Assembly (NCBI GenBank): GCA_009773765.1
Contig: WTWZ01000016.1
Span: 15,349-54,956 of the forward strand
Direction of reading: 5' to 3'
From: Prolixibacteraceae bacterium
Lineage (GTDB): Bacteria; Bacteroidota; Bacteroidia; Bacteroidales; Prolixibacteraceae
Length of the DNA stretch: 39,608 bases
A model generated the notes under the pieces. That model searched no databases. It worked only from the letters and a program-made list of their open reading frames with translations, and was not told the DNA's origin. Made by a program: the position numbers and the translations under genes. Below, one piece after another: positions 22,843-31,398 of the stretch (position 1 is its first letter; every line of letters starts with the position of its first letter).

Positions 22843-23298
22843 GTGGACACACTTAGTTACAAAACAATTTCGGCCAACAAAACCACTGCCGGTAAAGAGT
22901 GGGTAATTGTTGATGCCGATGGACAGGTTTTAGGGCGGTTTGCAAGCAAAGTTGCAAAAATCCTGAGAGGGAAAAACAAACCGTTGTTTACCCCACATGC
23001 TGATTGTGGTGATAATGTAATTGTTATCAACGCCGAAAAAGTAGTATTAACCGGTAAAAAAATGAGCGACAAGGTTTATATACGTCACACAGGTTATCCG
23101 GGTGGACAACGTCAGCAAACAGCATCTGAAATTATGGCAAAATTCCCGGAACGACTGGTTGAAAAAGCAGTTAAAGGGATGTTGCCTAAAAACAGTCTGG
23201 GCAGAAAGTTATACACGAACTTACATGTGGTAATTGGCGCAGACCACAAACACGAGGCTCAAAAACCAAAAGTTGTTGATTTAAATACGATTAAATAG
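22843..23298 (+). CDS. rplM: 50S ribosomal protein L13
   Basis: The 151-residue product is L13, an early-assembly protein of the large subunit. Family marks are WVIVDADGQVLGRFASKVAKILRGK (about 20-44), HTGYPGG (about 82-88) and the PKNSLGRKLYTNLHVVIGADHKHEAQKP tail. The start is GTG at 22843 (read as Met-Asp-Thr-Leu-Ser-Tyr), which matches the usual N-terminus; no ATG fits. It is first in rplM-rpsI-rpsB-tsf. Confidence 0.96.
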   Translation: MDTLSYKTISANKTTAGKEWVIVDADGQVLGRFASKVAKILRGKNKPLFTPHADCGDNVIVINAEKVVLTGKKMSDKVYIRHTGYPGGQRQQTASEIMAKFPERLVEKAVKGMLPKNSLGRKLYTNLHVVIGADHKHEAQKPKVVDLNTIK

Positions 23299-23303
23299 GC
23301 AAG

Positions 23304-23690
23304 ATGGAATTAGTAAATTCATTAGGACGCAGAAAAACAGCAGTTGCCCGCATTTACCTGAATGAAGGTAAAGGTAACATTACTGTGAATAACCGGGAGT
23401 TTAAAGAATACTTCCCGTCGCTTACACTGCAATATATTGTTTTGCAGCCGTTAAATCTGATTGGTGTTCCGGAAAAATACGATATCAAGGTAAACCTCGA
23501 TGGCGGTGGCCCGAAAGGACAGGCTGAAGCCTTACGTTTGGCCATATCGCGCGCGCTGGTTGAAATTGATGCTGAAGCCAGAAAAGAACTGAAAACCGCA
23601 GGCTTTCTGACCCGCGACCCCCGCGAAGTAGAACGTAAAAAACCGGGACGGCCAAAAGCAAGAAAACGTTTCCAATTCTCAAAACGTTAA
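23304..23690 (+). CDS. rpsI: 30S ribosomal protein S9
   Basis: The 128-residue product is S9. The start NSLGRRKTAVARIYLNEGKG and the C-terminal tail KKPGRPKARKRFQFSKR, whose last residues reach the P-site tRNA in known ribosomes, are diagnostic. It begins 5 bases after the rplM stop, the conserved L13-S9 pairing. Confidence 0.97.
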   Translation: MELVNSLGRRKTAVARIYLNEGKGNITVNNREFKEYFPSLTLQYIVLQPLNLIGVPEKYDIKVNLDGGGPKGQAEALRLAISRALVEIDAEARKELKTAGFLTRDPREVERKKPGRPKARKRFQFSKR

Positions 23691-23716
23691 TAGTTATTAA
23701 TCAAAATATGGATCTA

Positions 23717-23759
23717 AAACGGTTGAGACTTCCGGTGAACCGGAGCTACTCAATGGTTG
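23717..23759 (+). promoter_or_regulatory. Two-tier hairpin in the rpsI-rpsB spacer, candidate rpsB leader
   Basis: An inner stem TCCGG (23731-23735) / CCGGA (23740-23744) closes a TGAA tetraloop. An outer stem GTTGAG (23722-23727) / CTCAAT (23749-23754) encloses it through an asymmetric internal loop. AAC (23718-23720) and GTT (23756-23758) extend it past one mismatch. The fold lies about 30 bases before rpsB. Its shape suits a protein-binding leader for S2, which represses its own operon in E. coli; here that is inference. Confidence 0.5.
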
Positions 23760-23787
23760 CTTTTAGGAACATAGAAAAAGTAAAAAG

Positions 23788-24588
23788 ATGCCAAGAACAA
23801 ATTTTCAGGAATTATTAGACGCAGGTGCACATTTTGGCCACCTCAGAAGAAAGTGGAACCCAAATATGGAACCATACATTTTTATGGAAAAAAATGGAAT
23901 CCACATTATTGATCTTCAAAAAACAATTGTAAAAATTGACGAGGCCGCTGCTGCAGTTAAGCAAATTGCAAAATCGGGGCGTAAAATTTTATTTGTTGCC
24001 ACTAAAAAACAGGCCAAAGATTTGGTTTCCGAACTGGTTGGCAGTGTTGGTATGCCCTATGTAACCGAACGTTGGCCCGGTGGTATGTTAACCAACTTTC
24101 CAACCATCAGGAAAGCAGTAAAGAAAATGGTTTCAATCGACAGGCTTGCAAAAGACGCCAGTTGGGACAATCTTTCAAAACGGGAAAAACTGCAGATATC
24201 GAGGCAACATGCAAAACTCGAAAAAATGCTTGGAAGTATTGCCGACCTTTCCCGTTTGCCCGCAGCCTTGTTTATTGTTGATGTTATGAAGGAAAGAATC
24301 GCTGTGCGCGAAGCACAACGACTTGGGATACCTGTGTTTGCAATGGTCGATACCAATTCAAACCCCGATGATGTTGATTTTGTAATCCCGGCAAATGACG
24401 ATGCCTCGCAATCAATTAAGCTCATTGTTGGCATTATGACAGATGCAATTCGCGAAGGATTGAGCGAACGCAAAGTGGAAAAAGATGTTGTTGAAGCCGA
24501 CGAAGAGGAAGAAGCTCCAAAAAGATCGAGAAGAAAAATAAAAACAAGGATAACCGAAGAAGAAGATTCTGATCTTAACGTCGGTTAA
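23788..24588 (+). CDS. rpsB: 30S ribosomal protein S2
   Basis: The 266-residue product is S2. Marks are LLDAGAHFGHLRRKWNPNMEPYIF (about 9-32), TERWPGGMLTNFPTI (about 92-106) and VREAQRLGIPVFAMVDTNSNPDDVDFVIPAND (about 172-203). The C-terminus has an acidic then basic extension (EADEEEEAPKRSRRKIK), common in the phylum. It is separated from rpsI by 97 bases holding a structured leader, and tsf follows by 46 bases. Confidence 0.97.
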   Translation: MPRTNFQELLDAGAHFGHLRRKWNPNMEPYIFMEKNGIHIIDLQKTIVKIDEAAAAVKQIAKSGRKILFVATKKQAKDLVSELVGSVGMPYVTERWPGGMLTNFPTIRKAVKKMVSIDRLAKDASWDNLSKREKLQISRQHAKLEKMLGSIADLSRLPAALFIVDVMKERIAVREAQRLGIPVFAMVDTNSNPDDVDFVIPANDDASQSIKLIVGIMTDAIREGLSERKVEKDVVEADEEEEAPKRSRRKIKTRITEEEDSDLNVG

Positions 24589-24634
24589 TTATTTAGGCAA
24601 ATTAGATTTAGAAACACTTTAAAGATATTTCATT

Positions 24635-25462
24635 ATGTCGTTTACAACTGCCGATGTAGTTAAGTTACGCAAAGTAACCGGTGCAGGAATGATGGATTGC
24701 AAAGGTGCCTTAGCCGATGCAGGTGGAAATTTCGAAAGAGCAGTGGAAATTATCCGCGAAAAGGGAAAATTAGTGGCCAACAAACGTGCCGACAGGGACG
24801 CTGCCGAAGGAGTGGTTTTGGCAAAAGTATCGGATAACAGAAAATTAGGCGCCTTGGTCGTTTTAAATTGCGAAACTGACTTTGTTGCCAAAAATGAAAA
24901 TTTTGTTGTTTTCGCCGACAGTATTTTAAACATAGCTATTGCTAATAATGCCGATAGTTTGGAAACCGTTAAAAGTCTTTATCTGAACGGAAGAACCATC
25001 GAAGCCCAGGTTACCGAACAAACAGGTGTTATTGGCGAAAAAATCGAACTTTCGTATTACAGTAAAATTGATGCGGAAACCGTGGTAAGTTATATTCACC
25101 CCGGTAACAAACTGGCTACGCTTGTTGGTTTTAACAAACCGGGCATTGATGTCCAGCTTGCCAAAGATGTGGCTATGCAGGTTGCAGCAATGGCGCCAGT
25201 AGCTGTTGACAAAGATTTTGTTTCGCAGGAAGTGATTGATAAAGAGCTTGCCATTGCCAAAGAAAAATTCCGGTTGGAAGGAAAACCCGAAGCCATGCTC
25301 GATAAAATTGCGCAGGGCGCACTTCAGAAATTTTTTCAGGAATCGACCCTTTTAAACCAGACCTTTGTAAAAGATGGTAAAATTTCGGTTAAAGAGTATT
25401 TGGCTCAAAATAATAAAGATCTTACCGTTACTTCATTCGACCGTTATACGCTGAACCTGTAA
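24635..25462 (+). CDS. tsf: Elongation factor Ts
   Basis: EF-Ts exchanges GDP for GTP on EF-Tu. The 275-residue protein has the N-terminal domain with VVKLRKVTGAGMMDCKGALA (about 6-25), the core motif CETDFVAKNENFVVF (about 79-93) containing the TDFV residues that contact EF-Tu, and the C-terminal module with ALQKFFQESTLLNQTFVKDG. Length is normal. It is last in rplM-rpsI-rpsB-tsf and is followed by a terminator. Confidence 0.96.
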   Translation: MSFTTADVVKLRKVTGAGMMDCKGALADAGGNFERAVEIIREKGKLVANKRADRDAAEGVVLAKVSDNRKLGALVVLNCETDFVAKNENFVVFADSILNIAIANNADSLETVKSLYLNGRTIEAQVTEQTGVIGEKIELSYYSKIDAETVVSYIHPGNKLATLVGFNKPGIDVQLAKDVAMQVAAMAPVAVDKDFVSQEVIDKELAIAKEKFRLEGKPEAMLDKIAQGALQKFFQESTLLNQTFVKDGKISVKEYLAQNNKDLTVTSFDRYTLNL

Positions 25463-25486
25463 TTGAAAAGAAGATATTTTAAAGAT

Positions 25487-25518
25487 AGCTACTCATTAAC
25501 TTGGGTGGCTTTTTTTTT
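25487..25518 (+). terminator. Terminator after tsf
   Basis: AGCTAC (25487-25492) pairs with GTGGCT (25505-25510), including one G-T pair, and eight T residues follow. The converging minus-strand gene ends inside the hairpin. Confidence 0.7.
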
Positions 25519-26214
25519 GCCAAATCCCAGGGTCAGCGAAATCATGCCCATACTTTTTGCAATTGGTTCATCTTTGTTTGTATCTGACAGAAACTTGTCG
25601 GTAATGTTGGCATATCCCGGAAAAAACGAAAATTCAAATGCAGGCCTAAAGAAATCGTTTTTACCTGTTTTAATTTTAAAACCTGCATAAATACCATTGT
25701 AAAAATTATTGTAAAAAGATTTACCACTTTTATCAATTTCTTCAATACCCGATCGTGAGCCACCTTGTTGATACATCCACCAATACATCTCCCCTTTGGT
25801 TTTTGAAAAGACGTAAAATCCGCCAAGCACACCGGCATACCAACAAAACGGTTTTTCGTTATCTTTTGTAATTGAATAATTCAATTTTGCATATAAACTT
25901 ACTGCATAATGTTTTAATATTGTTGAACTTCCCCCACCAAGTGCCCCGCTACTTTCTGATTCATTGAAAAGAAAATAACCAATTCCTGGAGTAACTAAAA
26001 ATGCTGGATTATTTTTAAATCTGATTAATTGCCTGATTTCTGTAAAAACATGGATACGCCCGGAATTAATTGTATGCGATCCACCCGAATTTTTGTCAAA
26101 ATTTGCTTGAAAAAAACCTGGATATCCAAATCCTATATTGATGGAACTTGTTTTCTGTGAAGATACAACCAAAGAATAAAAACTGAAAAGCACGAGGATG
26201 GTTATTTGTTTCAT
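25489..26214 (-). CDS. Secreted outer-membrane-type protein, paralog of the one at 28363-29049
   Basis: The start is placed at ATG 26214, giving 241 residues with a clear signal peptide (MKQITILVLFSFYSLVVSSQ). An earlier ATG at 26238 would bury it. The rest is rich in alternating aromatic and polar residues (IGFGYPGFFQANF, AVSLYAKLNYSI, CWYAGVLGGFYVF, GIYAGFKI), as in small outer-membrane beta-barrels. The block KTKGEMYW, then DFFRPAFEFSFFPGY and ISLTLGFG lines up with KTKGTKYV, FVKPSFEVAFFPQF and VQFSVFLGFR of the gene at 28363-29049, so the two are paralogs on either side of the CotH gene. The family is not recognised and no function is known. Confidence 0.7.
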   Translation of the reverse strand: MKQITILVLFSFYSLVVSSQKTSSINIGFGYPGFFQANFDKNSGGSHTINSGRIHVFTEIRQLIRFKNNPAFLVTPGIGYFLFNESESSGALGGGSSTILKHYAVSLYAKLNYSITKDNEKPFCWYAGVLGGFYVFSKTKGEMYWWMYQQGGSRSGIEEIDKSGKSFYNNFYNGIYAGFKIKTGKNDFFRPAFEFSFFPGYANITDKFLSDTNKDEPIAKSMGMISLTLGFGKKKATQVNE

Positions 26215-26317
26215 TTTTAAACGATTTGATTTTTCCAAATTAATATAATTTGAGCTTGCGTATTTATGGCAATATTCACATAAACAGTAATTTAGTATTT
26301 ATTCTTAACTGCTGTTA

Positions 26318-28366
26318 TTACTTTTTAATGAACTTCTTGACGAAACTATCTTTATTCCCGGAATGCAATTTTAAAATATAAATGCCTGGCATAAAGCTTT
26401 CAACATCAATGGTAAAAATGGATGAGTTGATATTGTTTTGCTCTGTCATTTTTCTTCCACTTAAATCAAATAATTCAAAAGAAATCAACTGAATTTGATT
26501 ACTCTCAATTGTGATTTTCGATTGAGCCGGATTGGGATAAATATTTACCAGATATTCCAAAAGGTTATCATCAATATCTACCGACAGGTTTGTTGCAATA
26601 GTCCAGTTTTCGGCCAGACTATTATCTGAATAAACGTCTTTCAGTTTCAGAAAATAACCGCCACCATCGGCTTCCACCGGCCATGGTAAACTATCAAGGT
26701 ATCGCACAGAATCAATGGTATTCCCAAATGCATCGGCAAGTACAATTTTTTCTGATTTGTTCGACAGGTTTCTTGTAAACTGCCCAAAAGGAATTGATCC
26801 GTAAAATTGCTGAAACGTGTTTGAATTACCTGCCAGAATTAGATTCGTGTGGGCGTTTAATGTTGAGTTGGCCGGAAACTGATATGTTACTCCCAACTCG
26901 CTGAAATAGAATCCTGTTAAGTTTATAGTCTGATTGCTATTATTTGTGATTTCTATAAATTCCAGATCGTCGCTGTCAAATTTATTCACCGGCAAAGGAT
27001 TATAATTAATTTTCGAAATTACCAACGCAGGTAAATCCGGGTTTGAGCAGGCCGTGTAATTAGTTAATCTTGTGTTTATCCAATTAATTCTGGTTTGAAT
27101 CCATTCTTTCATTTTTATTATTTCTCCGCTTTGGTTGGGGATGGTTCCCCATCTTATATTTTCCCGGACCATAGCTTCAGAAGTAAGTTTTGACAATTGT
27201 TCCATTTTTTCGGCTACAGCAAAGTAGTTTAAAGGCCCGTTGGTGGCAGTCAGTTCTTTCCATCTTTTGGTGAGATAGCATTTGAAAGTTGGATTGTTAT
27301 ATAAATCTTTCCAGAACTTTGAGCCTGTGTTATCCCAATTATCAAATTGCCAGACATTGGTGTGACTTCTATCTAATCCCCAATGAAACAAATCGTTGCC
27401 ATAGGTTAAGTCGTAATCCCAAATTGGCCCGGCCCTCAATTTTCCGTTTCTGTCTTTATGAAAATAGGTACTGTACTGATAAGAATCTGCGTTCGAAGCA
27501 AGCTCACTTATCAATATGTAATCAATAAAACTGGGCACATCAATGATGGAAGGGAAGCCGTTAATTATCGAGGCGTTTTGGGCAGTAGCCGCATTTTGTA
27601 AAATAGTAAACTGGTTTCGTATATAATTATTTTGCTGAGTGGTAATTTCATTTGGTTTTGGGCTGTCGTGAAGATAACTGGTTGAGCCAATGTATGACTG
27701 CATTGTCCATGCGACAGGATCACCGCCTGTAGTTTTATCAGCCTTGGTTACGTAACCTCCGGTTAAATCGGGAACAGTGTTATCGGTGTTTGTCATTTTT
27801 ACAATGTTTATGCGGTCATCATCAATTTTAAGTTTTTCCATAAAAATGTATAACCCCCTGTAATCGCCATTAATCACAACCTCGCAGTATTCGCCCCTTG
27901 CTGCATAATTCCCCATACTCCGGGCTAAATCGTATGACAGGTAATTTCTAATCAGCGAGGGATCAAAAGCAATTGAATTTAAAATCCAGTCGTTTTCGTT
28001 CGGCATACCTAAAATGCTGACATTGTTGTTTGTGAAATTATCCTCTTTACGCGTGGTAAGTCCATACGCTTTTTTAGGAAGTGATTGAGAAGAGGATCCC
28101 CTGATTTCAACACCAATCCGGCCATTGTAATTCAGAAAATCAGGATTATTCTGATCTGTTAAGTAATTTCTGGAGCCATCGGGCCTGAAAATGATTTTCA
28201 TGGTTGCCCCGATTTTAGGATCATCCGGAATTTCGTATGGCTTTCCTGTATTTGGATTGATATTGGTATTAATAATTACAATGGGCAGGTTGCTGCTGGT
28301 AAGGATTTGTGCATCAATAATTAATGCATATAATACTAAAAATGATATCAAAAGAAATAACTTCAT
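26318..28366 (-). CDS. Secreted CotH kinase-family protein with lamin-tail domain and T9SS sorting tail
   Basis: The 682-residue protein has a signal peptide (MKLFLLISFLVLYALIIDAQ). A CotH domain follows (about 25-420) with GRIGVEIRGSSSQSLPKKAYGL, NENDWILNSIAFDPSLIRNYL, GDYRGLYIFMEKLKIDDDRI, and the catalytic-site region AGPIWDYDLTYGN. Next is a lamin-tail domain (about 448-560; DDLEFIEITNNSNQTINLTG). Last is a type IX secretion sorting domain (about 600-682; NIYPNPAQSKITIE to KFIKK). CotH is an atypical protein kinase in spore coats; bacterial surface homologs are mostly uncharacterised. The tail predicts export and cell-surface attachment by the Por system. Its ATG overlaps the TGA of the upstream paralog gene (ATGA), so the two are translationally coupled. 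Confidence 0.9.
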   Translation of the reverse strand: MKLFLLISFLVLYALIIDAQILTSSNLPIVIINTNINPNTGKPYEIPDDPKIGATMKIIFRPDGSRNYLTDQNNPDFLNYNGRIGVEIRGSSSQSLPKKAYGLTTRKEDNFTNNNVSILGMPNENDWILNSIAFDPSLIRNYLSYDLARSMGNYAARGEYCEVVINGDYRGLYIFMEKLKIDDDRINIVKMTNTDNTVPDLTGGYVTKADKTTGGDPVAWTMQSYIGSTSYLHDSPKPNEITTQQNNYIRNQFTILQNAATAQNASIINGFPSIIDVPSFIDYILISELASNADSYQYSTYFHKDRNGKLRAGPIWDYDLTYGNDLFHWGLDRSHTNVWQFDNWDNTGSKFWKDLYNNPTFKCYLTKRWKELTATNGPLNYFAVAEKMEQLSKLTSEAMVRENIRWGTIPNQSGEIIKMKEWIQTRINWINTRLTNYTACSNPDLPALVISKINYNPLPVNKFDSDDLEFIEITNNSNQTINLTGFYFSELGVTYQFPANSTLNAHTNLILAGNSNTFQQFYGSIPFGQFTRNLSNKSEKIVLADAFGNTIDSVRYLDSLPWPVEADGGGYFLKLKDVYSDNSLAENWTIATNLSVDIDDNLLEYLVNIYPNPAQSKITIESNQIQLISFELFDLSGRKMTEQNNINSSIFTIDVESFMPGIYILKLHSGNKDSFVKKFIKK

Positions 28367-29049
28367 TTAATTCTGAAACCAAGAAATACAGAAAACTGCA
28401 CCACGTTAATGTCTTTGTATGTTATTGGTACAACTTCGTTGGGTTTTGAAATGAACTGAGGGAAAAATGCCACTTCGAATGATGGTTTTACAAAATTATA
28501 CTTTCGGGCATTGGGCTGAAAACCGATAAGAGCGCCATAATAAAACATTTCAAAAAAATCGCTGGCATTTTCGTAAATAGGGTTGTTATACTCAGGAATT
28601 TCAGTACTTAAGCCATACACATATTTTGTCCCCTTCGTTTTGGTAATGAAGTTTATTCCGCCAACTCCCCCTCCATAAACAAAAGCTTCTGTTTTCCCTC
28701 TGAATTTGGCCTGATAAAGCACTTTAACATAACCGTTTAAAGAGTAATGGTTTAACTTGAAATCTTTACCATCGGTTTGGTTTCCTTTAACTTCATGTTC
28801 TCTAAAAAAATGCCAGGCTACTCCCGGATTAATGCTCATTCGGTTTCTAAGCCTGATTTTAATCGGGAATGGTTTTTCGAGCGAAAAAGTTGGTATATTA
28901 GTTGAAACTGTATGAAAATCAGGTGATTTGCTGTCATCTTCATCGAGTACGTATGGATAACCAACGCTGAATTTAACAGCCGGACTTATCTGGCCAAAAC
29001 TGGTAGCTGAAAAAACCATCAGCATAATTAGGATGAAAACATTTTTCAT
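28363..29049 (-). CDS. Secreted outer-membrane-type protein, coupled to the CotH gene
   Basis: The 228-residue product starts with a signal peptide (MKNVFILIMLMVFSATSFGQ) and continues as probable beta-strands (VKFSVGYPYV, LNGYVKVLYQAKF, EAFVYGGGVGGINFI, GALIGFQP), ending VVQFSVFLGFRIK. It resembles the product of 25489-26214 in order of motifs and length, so the pair looks duplicated. Its stop overlaps the CotH start by ATGA, which argues for a shared role, perhaps anchoring or presenting the CotH protein; that is inference. It starts 33 bases after the alpha/beta hydrolase stop, so all these genes may be one transcript. Confidence 0.7.
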   Translation of the reverse strand: MKNVFILIMLMVFSATSFGQISPAVKFSVGYPYVLDEDDSKSPDFHTVSTNIPTFSLEKPFPIKIRLRNRMSINPGVAWHFFREHEVKGNQTDGKDFKLNHYSLNGYVKVLYQAKFRGKTEAFVYGGGVGGINFITKTKGTKYVYGLSTEIPEYNNPIYENASDFFEMFYYGALIGFQPNARKYNFVKPSFEVAFFPQFISKPNEVVPITYKDINVVQFSVFLGFRIK

Positions 29050-29082
29050 AACAGAGGTATTTGTATGTAAATCAGGTTAAAA

Positions 29083-30492
29083 TTAGTTTTTTATTCCATA
29101 ATTTGATATCCAATCCAAAATAATCTCCAAAACCATTGGCGAAATGGTCTCTTCAATCTGCGCGTATTCAGCAATTGCGCCGGTTTCGCAAGTTTGAAAA
29201 AGATGGTTCAGCCCCGGTAATTCCATTGTTTTGAAATTTTTGTTTCCCCCTTCAGTGAGCGCTTTTTCAATGGCAGCGAGATTTTCTTTTGCAGGAACCT
29301 GCAAATCTTTTTCACCATTTAAAACCAGCGCCGGGCATTTCAGTTTCACAAGTGTTGGATAAGGATCGTATTGAAGGAAGAATTTGAACCACACATTATC
29401 CATCGTTTTAATCTGATTATCAACTGTAGTCTTTTGATCATCATTCAGCATATTATACATGCCGTTCGACATGGTTCTTTGCAAATCATCGGTTCTTTTT
29501 GCCGAATCGGTTTCAGTTTTCAAAATACTGAAAATCGTTTCCTGCATTTTTTTGTTTTGCAGTGCCTGGTCATAACTCAATCCTGCGGCTTTGCCAAGAA
29601 GCATGCCCTGTTCATATAAAATTTGTTCTCCAGCAATTCCAGGTCCTGCAAGCAGTACAATAAACGCAATATCATTTGTCTTTGTTGCAACCAGCGGCGC
29701 AATCAACCCGCCTTCACTATGGCCGATTAACCCTGTTTTTGCAGGATTTATCTCTTTTCTTGTTTTCAGAAAATTAACACCTGCCAAAACATCGCCGGCA
29801 AAATCTTTGCTTGTAGCTTCGCCTGTTTTTCCTTCAGAACCTCCAACACCACGGTCGTCAACACGCAAAACGGCAATCCCGTTTCGGGTCAGATAATCAG
29901 CAATTACCAGAAATGGTTTGTGTTCAAAAATGGTTTCATCGCGATCCAGCGCTCCCGATCCGGAAATCAGGATAACCGCCGGACAATTATTGGGATTTTC
30001 AGGCAGGGTAAGCGTACCTGCAATTTTAAATCCTGAAAGCGAATTCGCGTAGGTAACTTCTACCGAATGATAGGGAAATGGAGGCACGGGCGTTTGCGGC
30101 CTTTTCAGTTCGGTAACTGTATTTGTTTTCGCAAGTAACAGCGGAAATTTCATCCCGCTTTGTTCCCAGGTTCCTTCAATGGCAGTGTCGTTCATAAAAG
30201 CGCCTTTGAAACTCCCCCGAATTAGCGGAACAGACAGGACCAGGCTGTCATTATCAGCTTTGTCCACGCTGCACTCAATATCTTTTGCCCCCTGCATCGG
30301 GACATCCATTACTGCAGTTGGGTTCCCTGCCCCATCAGTCGAAAATTTGAAAATAATTTCAAGTTTTGCTGAAGTAACATCAAGGTTGCCGCTCCAGTTG
30401 CCAACTATTATTTTTGACGATTGAGAATTTACAGTTAACAATGAAGCGGGTATAATTACAAACAGGAATAATGCAAAGCGAAGATTTTTCAT
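29083..30492 (-). CDS. Secreted alpha/beta hydrolase with N-terminal accessory domain
   Basis: The start is placed at ATG 30492 (MKNLRFALFLFVIIPASLLTVNSQ, a signal peptide); an ATG at 30525 adds 11 residues. Residues about 25-115 form a beta-rich domain (IIVGNWSGNLDVTSAKLEIIFKFSTD), often seen ahead of such hydrolases. The hydrolase domain (about 150-469) has AVILISGSGALDRDET, VDDRGVGGSEG, the nucleophile elbow GLIGHSEGGLIAP with its serine, the acid region VLNGEKDLQVPAKEN, and the histidine in LPGLNHLFQ. This fits the S33/prolyl-oligopeptidase-like alpha/beta hydrolases. Periplasmic esterase or peptidase activity is possible; the substrate is not known. Confidence 0.85.
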   Translation of the reverse strand: MKNLRFALFLFVIIPASLLTVNSQSSKIIVGNWSGNLDVTSAKLEIIFKFSTDGAGNPTAVMDVPMQGAKDIECSVDKADNDSLVLSVPLIRGSFKGAFMNDTAIEGTWEQSGMKFPLLLAKTNTVTELKRPQTPVPPFPYHSVEVTYANSLSGFKIAGTLTLPENPNNCPAVILISGSGALDRDETIFEHKPFLVIADYLTRNGIAVLRVDDRGVGGSEGKTGEATSKDFAGDVLAGVNFLKTRKEINPAKTGLIGHSEGGLIAPLVATKTNDIAFIVLLAGPGIAGEQILYEQGMLLGKAAGLSYDQALQNKKMQETIFSILKTETDSAKRTDDLQRTMSNGMYNMLNDDQKTTVDNQIKTMDNVWFKFFLQYDPYPTLVKLKCPALVLNGEKDLQVPAKENLAAIEKALTEGGNKNFKTMELPGLNHLFQTCETGAIAEYAQIEETISPMVLEIILDWISNYGIKN

Positions 30493-30669
30493 TACAGAAG
30501 TTAATTTAGAGAATGCAAGATACATTTAATCAGGATTAATTTCCACGGTATTCGCTTAATTTCTGAATTACTGCTTTTATAATTAACAGTTGAGGAGAAT
30601 ACGCAAATACATTAAAAGCCGGTAAATTTGCAAAAGGAGCTTTTCAGTTAAAAAATTGTTAAAATAATG

Positions 30670-30678
30670 TACCTTTGA
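30670..30678 (+). promoter_or_regulatory. Candidate -7 element for the ECF sigma gene
   Basis: TACCTTTGA fits TAnnTTTG and lies about 30 bases before the sigma factor ATG. A second match, TAAATTTGC, lies at 30623-30631. Neither has a convincing -33 element. Confidence 0.35.
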
Positions 30679-30708
30679 TTTCAACTAATCGAGAGTTTTC
30701 ACGAACCT

Positions 30709-31335
30709 ATGCAAAATAGATCAGTAGATAATGAATCGTTGTTATGGGAGGAGTTTAAAAAGGGAAACCAAATCGGCCTTTCTAAAATTTATCTGAACAA
30801 TGTTACTGCGTTATATAATTTTGGCTGCAAATTTACAATTGATAAGAATTTGGTCAAGGACTGCATTCAGGATATATTCATCACCTTAATCCAAACCAGG
30901 TCAAAACTCTCGGATACCCGGCATGTTAAAGGCTATTTGCTGAAATCGCTGAAAAGAAAAATAATCAGGGAGTTAGTTAAAAAACAGAAATTTGATGAAA
31001 TCGTTGAAAGCGGGGATTACCTGTTCGAAATTAATTTTGAAAGTTTAAGCGACATCGGGAATGAAGACGATAATTACATGAGAAGGGCATTCGAAGTCCA
31101 TGCAGCGCTCGAATCGATTACCAGCAGACAAAAAGAGGCCTTGTACCTTCGGTTTAATTTAGGTTTGAGCCACATCGAAATTGCTGATGTATTACATTTG
31201 TCTTCCCAATCATCAAGGGCGCTGGTAAGCAGGGCCATTCAAAAAATAAGGGAAATTACCCAGCCGGGCAAAAAACAAATCCAAAATATCATTTCCCTGT
31301 TTTTAGCCACAGGCAATATGTTTTTTAACATATAA
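30709..31335 (+). CDS. ECF-type RNA polymerase sigma-70 factor
   Basis: The 208-residue protein is an extracytoplasmic-function sigma factor. Region 2 spans about residues 10-95 (NLVKDCIQDIFITLIQTRSKL, the polymerase-binding helix). Region 4 spans about 125-185 with the helix-turn-helix ITSRQKEALYLRFNLGLSHIEIADVLHLSSQSSRALVSRAIQKIRE. This is the Bacteroidota type that pairs with FecR and a SusC transducer. It is held inactive until the transporter's substrate is sensed, then drives the locus. The next gene is fecR, 63 bases on, as expected. Confidence 0.92.
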   Translation: MQNRSVDNESLLWEEFKKGNQIGLSKIYLNNVTALYNFGCKFTIDKNLVKDCIQDIFITLIQTRSKLSDTRHVKGYLLKSLKRKIIRELVKKQKFDEIVESGDYLFEINFESLSDIGNEDDNYMRRAFEVHAALESITSRQKEALYLRFNLGLSHIEIADVLHLSSQSSRALVSRAIQKIREITQPGKKQIQNIISLFLATGNMFFNI

Positions 31336-31398
31336 AATAATTGGCCAAAAGTATCTACACTTTTAGCGTTAATGTCTTACTCATATAGATAATTTACT

